Origin: Candidatus Hydrogenedentota bacterium
GTDB taxonomy: Bacteria; Hydrogenedentota; Hydrogenedentia; Hydrogenedentales; SLHB01
Assembly: GCA_029552745.1 (NCBI GenBank)
Contig: JAKPDK010000167.1
Coordinates: 199,973-263,972 of the forward strand
DNA: 64,000 nucleotides
Direction: 5' to 3'
Below, one piece after another: positions 55,120 through 63,324 of this stretch. The translations under genes and the position numbers were made by a program. Position 1 is the first letter of the stretch. Each line of letters starts with the position of its first letter. The notes under the pieces are model-generated. The model was not told where the DNA came from. It ran no database searches and saw only the letters and a list, made by a program, of their open reading frames with translations.

Positions 55120-55135
55120 CTGAATGCTTTTTCAG
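55120..55135 (-). promoter_or_regulatory. Candidate LexA operator (CTG-N10-CAG)
   Basis: CTGAAAAAGCATTCAG on the minus strand matches the CTG-N10-CAG pattern of E. coli SOS boxes. It begins 4 nt below the -10 box of lexA and covers the expected transcription start, an ideal position for autorepression. ATACCTG and CAGGTAT arms (55101-55107, 55133-55139) form a wider inverted repeat. Confidence 0.55.
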
Positions 55136-55139
55136 GTAT

Positions 55140-55168
55140 ATTATGGATTCCGGAAAACGTTTTGTCAA
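55140..55168 (-). promoter_or_regulatory. lexA promoter
   Basis: A perfect TTGACA (55168-55163), a 17-nt spacer and CATAAT (55145-55140) give a near-consensus sigma70 promoter. Repeat island H begins at 55174 (TGTATAAG), exactly 5 nt upstream of the -35 box. Confidence 0.7.
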
Positions 55169-55173
55169 CTCTA

Positions 55174-55538
55174 TGTATAAGTCCAGTACCTTTGGCACTT
55201 TTGTAATGTTGGATGAGGAAGTGAAGAGAGGACTTTCCAGGAAAGTTGCTAAAAGAAAGGCACTGATGCGTAACGTCATAAGTAGGTTTGATCTATCTAT
55301 GCCCCCCTTAATCCCCCCGCATGCCGGGGGACACAAGGGGCTGAACCCTGCGCAGGGGATAGAAAGCCGTCCCCCGCTGTCATTGCGAGGAGCCCCGAAG
55401 GGGCGACGTGGCAATCCCCTTAGGTATCCGGAGATTACCCCGACCTATGCCCCATGTCATCTGGCGCTACGCGATTGAGGGGAAGGGCGAGGCATGCCTC
55501 ACCCCTACAAGGGAGATAGACTTTCTCCTCGCAATGAC
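55174..55538. repeat. Repeat island H: composite repeat related to island B, with a rearranged 140-bp unit
   Basis: It starts TGTATAAGTCCAGTACC and follows island B for about 260 bp (ATGTTGGATGAG, AGAGGACTTTCC, GTAGGTTTGATCTATC, CCCCCCGCATGCCGGGGG, then GTCATTGCGAGGAG from 55379). In the right half of the unit the usual ATTGCTTCGTCGCTTCGAAGA is replaced by GGGCGAGGCATGCCTCACCC and flanking bases, before the normal end CTCCTCGCAATGAC (to 55538). The remaining sequence to 55785 has no supportable gene. Confidence 0.88.
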
Positions 55539-55785
55539 AACCGGGCGTACAAGCCTAGTCTACGTCCTCGATGCAGTGCCAAAGGTTTGTGAACTTATCC
55601 ACTCTAAGTAAAAACTATTTATTTCATTGCGATGTTGTTAAGTCCGCACGACAAGATGCGGAGACTTGTTACGGATACGAGGAGGTTCCCTGCCTTCCCG
55701 GTGCCCTAAGTTCTCTCTCTCTTTTCCAGAAAACAGCTATGTCCGCATTGCTGCAGTCCTTGCAACGACAACATCATGGCAGGGT

Positions 55786-55827
55786 CAAAAAAACGCGCGG
55801 GCCACGTCATGCAAGACTGACCCGCGC
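55786..55827 (-). terminator. Rho-independent terminator of the hydrolase-like gene
   Basis: On the minus strand GCGCGGG and CCCGCGC (7 bp, 19-nt loop that can pair further) are followed by GTTTTTTTG. It begins 21 nt after the gene's stop codon. Confidence 0.8.
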
Positions 55828-55847
55828 TGGCACGGAAACAGGAACGT

Positions 55848-57248
55848 TTAGTAAACGGCTTTGATGGTCACGACAAATGTCGCCGAGTAATTGCTGTTGC
55901 TAAGGGTGAACGTTGAGGTAGCCCCTGTAAGAGTAGCCGATGTCAACCCCATATCCCGTGTCGAACCAATCTCGTACATGTCATAGAACTTGTTGAAGAA
56001 ATCCAACTCATAGGCATTGAACTGGAAGTTCAGTTGCGACTCCCCGGGCGGAACGATCATGTCAAACACGGTCCAATTCGGGTACTGGGTCTGTCCTTTT
56101 TTCATCTTGAGCAAAATGGACACGCCATCGCTCATATTGATATCACACATCGGTGCGGTCACGCCCCAAAGCGTGGCTGCCCGCGGAGCATAGGTGCGCG
56201 CCGAAAACGCCCACTCGCTATTCCCCAAGAGATCGCCGTTCACCTTGGCATAGAACTGCGTGAGCGTAATCGTCACGCGGATATTGTTTTCCGCCGCTGA
56301 CACTACACCTGCCCACATCCCCATGTGATCAACGATTCCCGTATGCACCGTCGGATAATAGGCAAGCCCCGGCATCTGAAGCACACCATCCGTCGTCGGA
56401 TGAAGAGCTGCGGCGGTGGTGTAACCGCTAAACTTCTCATCGCTGACGTTACACGTACCGTCATTGGGCTGGTTACAAAGCGCCGTGATGTAGCCATCAC
56501 CGTCCGCCGTGGCAACAAACTGATTAATGATGATGGGACCATAGTACGGTGAGTTCATCGTCGCATGCGCCGAAATATTGGCATCCACCCAACTGTATTG
56601 CATATGGTCAATGTCAGGCGACGGGTTTTCACCAAAAATGGGTCCCAGAAGATCGTAATTGATCGAACTAGCAGCCCAGTTGCCTTGAACAACACCGACG
56701 ATCGGCATCCAGCGCGAAATAAGTTGGTCGCTGGCTAAATTGCAAAGATTGTGCTCGATAAGGTACCGCGTGATCTCACAGCCGAAACTGCCAGACAAGA
56801 TAATCGCCGAAGTTGCGCCAGAACGATCGATTACGTGTTTGATATACTTCGCCATGCGAAGCGCGTACCGCGGCACGCCCGCCGGCATCGCATTGTCAGC
56901 AGCCACGTCTTCCGGGGTATACCACGACGGCGGCACACTGCCGTAATACGTGGCTCCACAAACCTGGTTTGGCGCCGTCGGATTTTGGAAATTCGTAGGA
57001 CGCCCCGTAAACGCCGCAATTTGATTGACCGGTTCCGCAATATCGTCAATCATCGAATCATCGCCGTACACATTTGTGTATGTCCATCCATCGTTATCAA
57101 AACCATGAATGTAAACCATAATCGCCGTGCTTGGGTTATAATTTACCGCGTGAGCCGGCAATGCCACGGCGGCAAAAACCATCACCAAACCCGCACAGAC
57201 ACTCCACATCCCTTTGACTCCTACCCTACTAGAAATCACCTTCTTCAT
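55848..57248 (-). CDS. Secreted alpha/beta-hydrolase-like protein with C-terminal beta domain
   Basis: The 466-aa protein has a signal peptide (about 1-34, ending LPAHAV). The N-terminal half looks like an alpha/beta-hydrolase: an oxyanion-region IMVYIHGFDNDGW and a nucleophile elbow LSGSFGCE, in which Ser replaces the first Gly of GxSxG, as in some lipases. Candidate acid and His partners lie in the region 280-320 (HTGIVDHMGMW). The C-terminal 130 residues are Thr/Ser/Asn-rich beta strands. Lipase, esterase or acyltransferase activity is possible; the substrate is unknown. It stands alone, with its own terminator. Confidence 0.6.
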   Translation of the reverse strand: MKKVISSRVGVKGMWSVCAGLVMVFAAVALPAHAVNYNPSTAIMVYIHGFDNDGWTYTNVYGDDSMIDDIAEPVNQIAAFTGRPTNFQNPTAPNQVCGATYYGSVPPSWYTPEDVAADNAMPAGVPRYALRMAKYIKHVIDRSGATSAIILSGSFGCEITRYLIEHNLCNLASDQLISRWMPIVGVVQGNWAASSINYDLLGPIFGENPSPDIDHMQYSWVDANISAHATMNSPYYGPIIINQFVATADGDGYITALCNQPNDGTCNVSDEKFSGYTTAAALHPTTDGVLQMPGLAYYPTVHTGIVDHMGMWAGVVSAAENNIRVTITLTQFYAKVNGDLLGNSEWAFSARTYAPRAATLWGVTAPMCDINMSDGVSILLKMKKGQTQYPNWTVFDMIVPPGESQLNFQFNAYELDFFNKFYDMYEIGSTRDMGLTSATLTGATSTFTLSNSNYSATFVVTIKAVY

Positions 57249-57650
57249 CTCTAGCGCCCTTTCTACTCTACCTAGAGTTTCTAAACCGGCTGGACCCCAT
57301 ATCCAGCACCCTTCACGCTTTTAGCATAATGCAAAATTGAAATTTCGTCAACAAAAATTTTTCGTTACTGCCACCGATTACTAACCATGGTTTTGAAACA
57401 TTTGGGGCAAAATAACTTAAAAACCGTTCAATATTTGACAATTTTTGTCCTTATAAGACAAGACAGTTCAAGAATGCTGAGACGTTTATGCATTTCGTAA
57501 AGACATCGGTGGCGCTACGAATACGACTAATAATACAAGATCACAGCAGGTGCATCTGCGTCAACCCGAAAACACATCCGCACCGACGTATTGAGAACAA
57601 GTTACCCGCTAAAGTAATGGGCTGTTTGCGGCGCCCCTTGACATTTACCA

Positions 57651-58110
57651 ATGTGATTGCGAGGAGCCAGTCCCCGAGCGACGAAGCCAATCGTTCCCCG
57701 TTTGTAAGGGCGCAACGCGTTCCGCCGTATCCAGCCCCTACCAAAAGCAATCCCTTCCCCGACAGCCCTTGGTTGTCATTGCGAGGAGCCCCGAAGGGGC
57801 GACGTGGCAATCCCCTTGGGATTTCGGGGATGACCGTGCTCTGGGTTCTCTTGCGCTACGCGGTTAAGGGGATTGCTTCGTCGCTTCGAAGACTCGCTCC
57901 TCGCAATGACACCGCTGGGGACGTCAAACCCAACGGGATAGGTTGAAACCCCTCCCTGTTATTCCTTGTAGGGGCGAGCACGGAGGCTCGCCCTCCCCTG
58001 TCCCTTCTGCACACACCCCTTGCCCTGCCCGTAGGGGCGAGGCATGCCTCGCCCTACCACGCCACCGTCACACGGTTCAGCCCCCCTGTATCCCCCCCGC
58101 ATGCGGGGGA
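57651..58110. repeat. Repeat island I
   Basis: In order: a partial unit (ATTGCGAGGAGCC, 57656 onward); a complete 136-bp unit at 57775-57910; GGGCGAGCACGGAGGCTCGCCC (about 57974); GGGCGAGGCATGCCTCGCCC (about 58035); and a CCCCCCGCATGCGGGGG palindrome (about 58096). The whole divergent interval 57249-58396 has no gene; 57260-57500 is AT-rich and probably holds the promoter of the hydrolase-like gene. Confidence 0.87.
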
Positions 58111-58281
58111 AACGGATGTACTGTTCTTACATATTGTTATGCACAAAACTATTTTTCCTTCTTTAACAGAACCGAACCTTGATATCCGGACTCTGAGTTA
58201 CATGCCCTACAATTTTGTTTTGGCTGTCATACATGGTAAAATATACCTTTTGCTCCGGGTATGTTTTGTGACCGGAACACT

Positions 58282-58372
58282 GCCTGAACACTCAGGCGGT
58301 TGCGACGCCCCGAGGAAGATGGGGCAAAACGAATAGAGGAGGACGTTCGGTGCGCTGCAAAGCGAACCGAAC
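58282..58372 (+). ncRNA. Structured leader of three tandem hairpins
   Basis: Three hairpins precede the 81-aa gene: GCCTGA-ACAC-TCAGGC (58282-58297), GCCCC with a 9-nt loop and GGGGC (58307-58325), and a 10-bp stem with one mismatch, GTTCGGTgCGC pairing with GCGaACCGAAC (58345-58372). A candidate -10 (TAAAAT, about 58237) lies upstream. The stems end 12 nt before AGGAG. It may be a regulatory leader; I recognise no known riboswitch. Confidence 0.45.
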
Positions 58373-58396
58373 CTAGCAGGATTTAGGAGTTCCGCC

Positions 58397-58642
58397 GTGA
58401 ACAAGACGAAACTCCATGAGGGTATTGCTTTAATTGAGGTCTCGGACCCGCTTTTGTTGACGGAAATCGAAAACGATCCCGTCATTCGACCGTATCTCGG
58501 CGACCGTATCTCGGATTGCTGTGTACCCGTCATGCCGCACGCCGTGGCGGAAGTGCAACGCCGACTGCAAGCAATGGGGCATCTACCCACACGGCTCCAT
58601 TGTGCAACGGCGGAAGTTCCAAAGGGGGATCAGGCGGTATGA
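58397..58642 (+). CDS. Small 81-aa protein resembling the C-terminal domain of XPB-N-type proteins
   Basis: GTG start with AGGAG 7 nt upstream; 81 residues. The sequence (ALIEVSDPLLLTEIENDPV, then a strand and the helix AVAEVQRRLQAMGHLP) follows a beta-alpha-beta-beta-alpha pattern. The next protein has a similar element (TLVRFEDPETADAVMELAGS then LSELKRILKAHG). In several bacterial helicase-associated proteins such a module sits at the C-terminus, so this may be a separated copy. Its stop overlaps the next start (ATGA), so the two are probably translated together and may interact. Confidence 0.6.
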   Translation: MNKTKLHEGIALIEVSDPLLLTEIENDPVIRPYLGDRISDCCVPVMPHAVAEVQRRLQAMGHLPTRLHCATAEVPKGDQAV

Positions 58643-61200
58643 ACGTTCCCTATACGGTGCGAGAATGTCTGCAAGGGTACAACGCCGACACGCTGGGGGC
58701 GCTTTGCGCTTCTTGGGGATTGCCTGCCCGTTCCAAAGAACTTAACATACGCTCCCTGGAACAGATTTTGGAGAGCTCCACCCAGGTCGCGCGATTACTA
58801 GCTAACGCGCCCGGGGATACCCTGCGATTACTCCATCTCGTGTCCTGTCACCCACTCATCTCATTAGCCGACATACTCTCGGTAAGGGGGTTATATACGG
58901 GGAACTGTAGTGTTGAACCTTTGCGCATCGCTCTTCAGCACGGCTGGATTCTTGTGGCTCCTCGAGGCAGCAGTGGCGCATTTGCCCTGTCGGATTTGAC
59001 CCGAGAATACCGGCCAAACGACCCGAGTCCCTCTCTATTCGTGCCGACTTCGGTGCAAACGGTCCTCCCCCCGGCACCTGACGAGACACTGGAGGTTCCT
59101 CGTGTCCCAGAGGGTACGGTCATACCGGACCCATCTCCTACCGATTGGACGACTAACGCATCTTTGGAATTCTTGCGTCTCGTGGATATCGTTCAACCGC
59201 GGGTAACCGCCGGTAAAACCTTACATCGCGCCGACTGGCAACAGGTGCTCGAAGAAGCTCGGAATGTCGGTATCCCCTCTGAAAGCCTCACCCTGTTGTA
59301 CGGCATCTTGCAAACCCTGCAATGCGTAGCCGAACAGAATGGGCGTCTCGTCGTGACCCCCAGAGCCGAACAATGGGTTAGGCTATCCCAATCCCAACGG
59401 GCATGCGACCTTTTTCAAGTCTTTTTAGAATCGGAAGACCTTTACGAGATAACAATTTTCTTCCCCGAATCTTTTTCCTCCATAGACGCCTATGCCCCTG
59501 CCGGCACGTTGCGTAGAACCTACTTCAAAAAACTGGCAGCATATCTCTTAAGCACATTGGACACCTCCACATGGTACGAGGTCCAAACGTTTGTGGACCT
59601 AATCAAGACTCGAGATAGAAATGTCCTTTTCTTGGAAGAACCATGGCGTGCTATTCAGGCACATGCCCGAGGGGATATCGCCGTATGGCGCGAGAATGCG
59701 TGGCGCACCCACGAAGAACGGCTATATCAATGGATGTTACGCGCCGTTTTCGCCGGAATGGGAATCATCCAACTTGGCAATCAAGGGAGCGTATTTCGGC
59801 TAACACCTCAAGGGGTGTTCACGTGTAAAGGGGCGCCGATTCCCGAAACCCAGAGTGACGAACTACCCCAGACGCAAGGTGCCGGTGACGCCATTGTCGT
59901 TCAGCCGGACTTCGAAGTCATCGCCTTTCTTGACCGCTGCACCCCTGAACTGCGCCGGCGACTTGATGCCTTCTGTGACCGCATTCGACCCGGGCAGGCA
60001 ACAACGTACCGCATCACCGAAGAAAGCATTCGACGTGGCATCAATTCCGGTTTTCCACTCGAAGGGTTTCTCCGCGTGCTCGAAGAAGCCTCCGCCCGAC
60101 CTCTGCCGGCAAACGTGCGTGACCAGTTCTCTACTTGGATCCGCAAAAGGAACGCCATCGTCATACGTACAAACTGTAAATTGGTGGAATGTCTCTCCGA
60201 AAAAGACGCCCGCACGTTGGCAAAAAACAATGACCAGCTGAGGCTAATAGGAACCCGTTTTCTGCTCTGTGAAGACACACAGTTGCCGCACGTCGACACC
60301 GTGGTCTCGTATTCTCAAGAAAACTCCCCTTTTCTTGAGCCCGCGGAAGGCCTTCAATTGAAATGCCCGTGGGAAAAATGGAATCTTTTTCACACTCGCC
60401 GACTAGAGTCTCTAGGCACGTTATCCCGAGCATCAAATGGCGACCTTCTCTTCACTCCGACTATCGACAAAAAACTTCTCCAGGATGACTGGCAAACCTT
60501 GCTTGACGAATTACAGAGCCTCACTGTTGTACCCCTACCCCCTCGTTATCGAACCTCCCTCCGTGCTTACGCCGAAGGCAATGTCGTCGGTAAAGCACGT
60601 ACCGTCACCCTCGTACGTTTTGAGGACCCAGAAACCGCCGACGCCGTCATGGAGCTCGCAGGTAGTTCCGGTGCAATTGAAGGACGCCTAGGAAACTACA
60701 CCCTGGTTGTCCGAAAAGCCAGACTTTCGGAACTCAAACGCATCCTGAAAGCCCACGGTATCCGAGTCATCACCTCAGCGGAATGTTGGGACGACACCCC
60801 CGTTATCAATGGCGAGTCCGCAGAACAGATTTCACAACCCGCCGAGTTGACCACAATTCCTGCTAGCGCTTCTAAGAAAAAGACGCGCGCACGCTCCAAA
60901 CGCAAGAAAAACGTTTCCACCTCCGAAAGCGCCCCCGCACCGCAAGAATTGCCCAGCTACTCTACAAAAATCATGCAAGAAATCCTCGAAGACGCCATCC
61001 AGCGCCGACGGTTGGTCCTCATCGCCTACGAATCCAGCCTGAGCGCCCGCGCGGACACGCGGGTCATAAAACCCGTTATGCTGGACCTCCATAACACGCC
61101 CCCCGTCCTCAACGCCTTCTGTTGCAAACAGAACGTCGCGCGTCAATTCAAATTGTCCCAAATCCGAGGCATCCGCGTCCTCGAAAACGAGACGTTTTGA
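58639..61200 (+). CDS. Helicase XPB/Ssl2 N-terminal-domain-like protein with C-terminal WYL domain
   Basis: The 853-aa protein starts at ATG 58639, overlapping the preceding stop. An N-terminal region (about 1-85) has helices like YNADTLGALCASWGLP. The middle has the PF13625-type mark AIVVQPDFEVIAFLDRCTPE followed by YRITEESIRRGINSG. A beta-alpha module (about 660-715), a Lys/Arg-rich linker (KKKTRARSKRKK) and a C-terminal WYL domain (about 775-853: LVLIAYESSLSARADTRVIK, then RQFKLSQIRGIRVLE) follow. No helicase motor is present. WYL domains often sense nucleic acids or nucleotides. A DNA-repair or defence regulator is inferred; XPB itself is not in the window. Confidence 0.75.
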   Translation: MNVPYTVRECLQGYNADTLGALCASWGLPARSKELNIRSLEQILESSTQVARLLANAPGDTLRLLHLVSCHPLISLADILSVRGLYTGNCSVEPLRIALQHGWILVAPRGSSGAFALSDLTREYRPNDPSPSLFVPTSVQTVLPPAPDETLEVPRVPEGTVIPDPSPTDWTTNASLEFLRLVDIVQPRVTAGKTLHRADWQQVLEEARNVGIPSESLTLLYGILQTLQCVAEQNGRLVVTPRAEQWVRLSQSQRACDLFQVFLESEDLYEITIFFPESFSSIDAYAPAGTLRRTYFKKLAAYLLSTLDTSTWYEVQTFVDLIKTRDRNVLFLEEPWRAIQAHARGDIAVWRENAWRTHEERLYQWMLRAVFAGMGIIQLGNQGSVFRLTPQGVFTCKGAPIPETQSDELPQTQGAGDAIVVQPDFEVIAFLDRCTPELRRRLDAFCDRIRPGQATTYRITEESIRRGINSGFPLEGFLRVLEEASARPLPANVRDQFSTWIRKRNAIVIRTNCKLVECLSEKDARTLAKNNDQLRLIGTRFLLCEDTQLPHVDTVVSYSQENSPFLEPAEGLQLKCPWEKWNLFHTRRLESLGTLSRASNGDLLFTPTIDKKLLQDDWQTLLDELQSLTVVPLPPRYRTSLRAYAEGNVVGKARTVTLVRFEDPETADAVMELAGSSGAIEGRLGNYTLVVRKARLSELKRILKAHGIRVITSAECWDDTPVINGESAEQISQPAELTTIPASASKKKTRARSKRKKNVSTSESAPAPQELPSYSTKIMQEILEDAIQRRRLVLIAYESSLSARADTRVIKPVMLDLHNTPPVLNAFCCKQNVARQFKLSQIRGIRVLENETF

Positions 61201-61231
61201 CCTTTGCCCCTTACCCTACGTCTTCTAGACT

Positions 61232-61500
61232 GTCATTGCGAGGAGTGCCGCTAGGCACGACATGGCAATCCCCGCGGGAATTCGGAGAAGACTTTCACTT
61301 TGCCCTGCGCCCTCTTGCGCTGCGCGGTTGAGGGGATTGCTTCGTTGCTTCGAAGACTCGCTCCTCGCAATGACAACGAGGGGGACGAAGAGGGCGAGCA
61401 CAGGGGCTCGCCCCTACAGGGGAAAGACCGAGGCGATGTACGCAAGGGGGGCAGTTTTAGGCAAAGATAAAGCAGGGCGAGTCATGACTCGCCCCTACAG
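61232..61500. repeat. Repeat island J
   Basis: A complete 142-bp unit at 61232-61373 (GTCATTGCGAGGAG to CTCCTCGCAATGAC) is followed by GGGCGAGCACAGGGGCTCGCCC (about 61391) and GGGCGAGTCATGACTCGCCC (about 61475). It lies between two plus-strand genes. In 61501-61722 a perfect hairpin GCACTTG-CAATAA-CAAGTGC (61577-61596) is the only other structure; no gene is supported. Confidence 0.87.
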
Positions 61501-61722
61501 AGAAGACAGAACATAGTCACGGTATGGATATTTCGTCGGGTCACGCCACGCTCCTACGGGGTGGCGAGGAAATAGCGCACTTGCAATAACAAGTGCTGTT
61601 AGCAAGGCTTTCCCTTAAGGGGCACGACAAGAAAGTGCTGCTCGCAGGATTCTAGCGAACATGCCCGCGTTGGGAAAAGATAGGCTGGAGTTTGTCGTGG
61701 AACATGCTACATAAAATATCTG

Positions 61723-61751
61723 TTGACAAAAACTGACCATATCGTTATTAT
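61723..61751 (+). promoter_or_regulatory. Strong sigma70-type promoter of the outer-membrane protein gene
   Basis: A perfect TTGACA (61723-61728), a 17-nt spacer and TATTAT (61746-61751) precede the gene. Transcription would start near 61758, leaving a leader of about 50 nt. Confidence 0.7.
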
Positions 61752-61809
61752 TCTTACTATTGCTTGCGTGTGCCTCTGATGTACGTTTGATGGTACGGAG
61801 ATAAGCTCC

Positions 61810-62415
61810 ATGTTGAAAAGAACTTACAAGTTTTTGTGTCTCACGGGGTTTCTGGTATTTTTCCCTGTTGTTTTGTCAAATAATACCTATGCCGAGGGTG
61901 TTTTCTCCAGAGGTGAGTGGCGCTTGGAGCTTACGGGCGTGGCGGACATCCACTCGGGTAAGGCTGACCGTGATGGTGACTTTTACTTCACAGGCTCGAT
62001 TGAATATGGCTGGCCAATTTTCTCGCGCGCGGTACTCGGTTTGAAAGCCTATCCCTTATTCTTGTATCGCGAGAAAAACGACGGATGCGGCGATTCGGAC
62101 TTGATCTATGGTGCCGGCGCAGGGATCTGTGCGCGTATTTACGCCAAGCGTGATGCGCGGACGGGGCTCTTTGCGGAAGTAAGTATATCGCCCATATGGC
62201 ATAGTGACTACTTAGAAGGTAACGGTTCCCGGGTCAATTTTTTGAGTGAAGTGGGGCTGGGGTACGACTTCGACAACGAATGGCATGTGGCGTTGAAATG
62301 GGAACATTTTTCCAACGCCCGTCTGAACGGGGATAATGCGGGGGTAAATGGGATTGCTTTGGCAGTCGGTTATCGATTCCGACGAAATCAAGAAACGGTT
62401 GCCTTCTCGAAATAA
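61810..62415 (+). CDS. PagL-like outer-membrane beta-barrel (lipid A deacylase family)
   Basis: The 201-aa protein has a signal peptide (about 1-29) and alternating amphipathic strands ending in Phe (VGYRF), as outer-membrane barrels do. The C-terminal segment ALKWEHFSNARLNGDNAGVN matches the acyloxyacyl hydrolase/PagL family, with catalytic His and Ser in HFSN. The acidic residue of PagL (Glu in its GIES) aligns with Asn here, so activity may be altered or the fold may serve another role. A diderm envelope follows from this gene. It is monocistronic, with its own strong promoter. Confidence 0.7.
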   Translation: MLKRTYKFLCLTGFLVFFPVVLSNNTYAEGVFSRGEWRLELTGVADIHSGKADRDGDFYFTGSIEYGWPIFSRAVLGLKAYPLFLYREKNDGCGDSDLIYGAGAGICARIYAKRDARTGLFAEVSISPIWHSDYLEGNGSRVNFLSEVGLGYDFDNEWHVALKWEHFSNARLNGDNAGVNGIALAVGYRFRRNQETVAFSK

Positions 62416-62417
62416 AT

Positions 62418-63248
62418 CTAGGGCGTCTGAGTCGGCGGATTTAGCCGATTCTTGATGGCTTCTATAGCACCCTCAGCGGCTCCTCGAATATCTTCTGGCG
62501 TGTCAGGGGTTGCGGCGATGCGCTGCAGTAATTCGAGTTCCGGTTTCGTGCCAATGTGGCCCAGCGTGACAGCAGCCAGGGCGCGCAACGCCGGTGGCAA
62601 CGAGTTGTCGAACAATGCCTCCGCAAAAATGGGGATATCGGACGATAAGGGTCTTCTGGCGAGTTCTAACAGAATACGGTTTCGCTGGGTCTCCGTGGGT
62701 TTTGTATTGCGGTACAGGTTTACCAGTTCGTCGTGTGCTGTCTGGTCACCAAAACGCGCCAGCGCGCACAACGCGGCAAGCCGAACACGGGGCTCTTCAT
62801 CAGAGGCATAAGGTCGAATAAGCTCCGCCAACGAGGTGTTTTCGGTAAGGGCAAGCAACTCAATAGCGCAGGCGCGCACCATGGGATCATGGCCGGGTTC
62901 CACTAGCGGTTTAAGAGCCGGCACGATGACCTCACCGTCCTTGTCGGTTACCACGACGGCTTTGAGAGACTCATGCGCCATTAAGCGCACCTTGGGTGGC
63001 GTATCTGGGTTGGAAAACAGGTCGAGTATCGGAATGAACGCGTCGGGACGGATGGATATCATTTCAGCGACGAGTTGCAGAGGGCGGGAACTCTGAAGGC
63101 TCTCATCGGGATTCTGGGCAAGGGCAAGCCATTCGTCCAGCCGTGCACGAACTGCGGCTTCTTGCTGTCGTTCCGGGGACGGCTTCCAGCAACCGCCCAG
63201 GATGAAGCCACTCAAGATGCCCAAACAAAGTACCCATGAAAGCCGCAT
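62418..63248 (-). CDS. HEAT-repeat lipoprotein
   Basis: The protein of about 276 residues has a lipoprotein signal (WVLCLGILSGFILGGC, lipobox LGGC) and then six or so HEAT-like helical pairs with the usual Asp/Val/Arg pattern (VRACAIELLAL, VRLAALCALARFG, LRALAAVTLGHIG). HEAT proteins of this kind scaffold envelope complexes; no enzyme motif is seen. ATG 63248 is preferred (AGGA 10 nt upstream) over ATG 63257, where the box is too close. It converges on the PagL-like gene with a 2-nt gap, and lies 76 nt after the FecCD permease gene. Confidence 0.8.
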   Translation of the reverse strand: MRLSWVLCLGILSGFILGGCWKPSPERQQEAAVRARLDEWLALAQNPDESLQSSRPLQLVAEMISIRPDAFIPILDLFSNPDTPPKVRLMAHESLKAVVVTDKDGEVIVPALKPLVEPGHDPMVRACAIELLALTENTSLAELIRPYASDEEPRVRLAALCALARFGDQTAHDELVNLYRNTKPTETQRNRILLELARRPLSSDIPIFAEALFDNSLPPALRALAAVTLGHIGTKPELELLQRIAATPDTPEDIRGAAEGAIEAIKNRLNPPTQTP

Positions 63249-63324
63249 GCGTGTCATTTCCTAATGATGGTATATGGCGCAAATCGGAAGCATCATACCA
63301 GGAAGAATCAAGAAGGTAAAACCT

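Noticed and set aside
55085-55414. Minus-strand frame of 109 codons upstream of lexA
   Set aside because: It is made of repeat sequence (PRRPFGAPRNDSGG type peptides recur in every island) and covers the lexA promoter and operator.
58282-58372. RNase P RNA or a known riboswitch in the 58-kb leader
   Set aside because: GAGGAAG and strong stems resemble parts of rnpB, but the conserved core elements and length are missing; no known riboswitch core was recognised.
3799-61500. CRISPR array
   Set aside because: The repeats are dispersed, palindromic, variable in length and not separated by regular spacers; no cas gene is present.
61695-61712. Third parS site (TCGTGGAACATG)
   Set aside because: Only half of the 16-bp palindrome is present.
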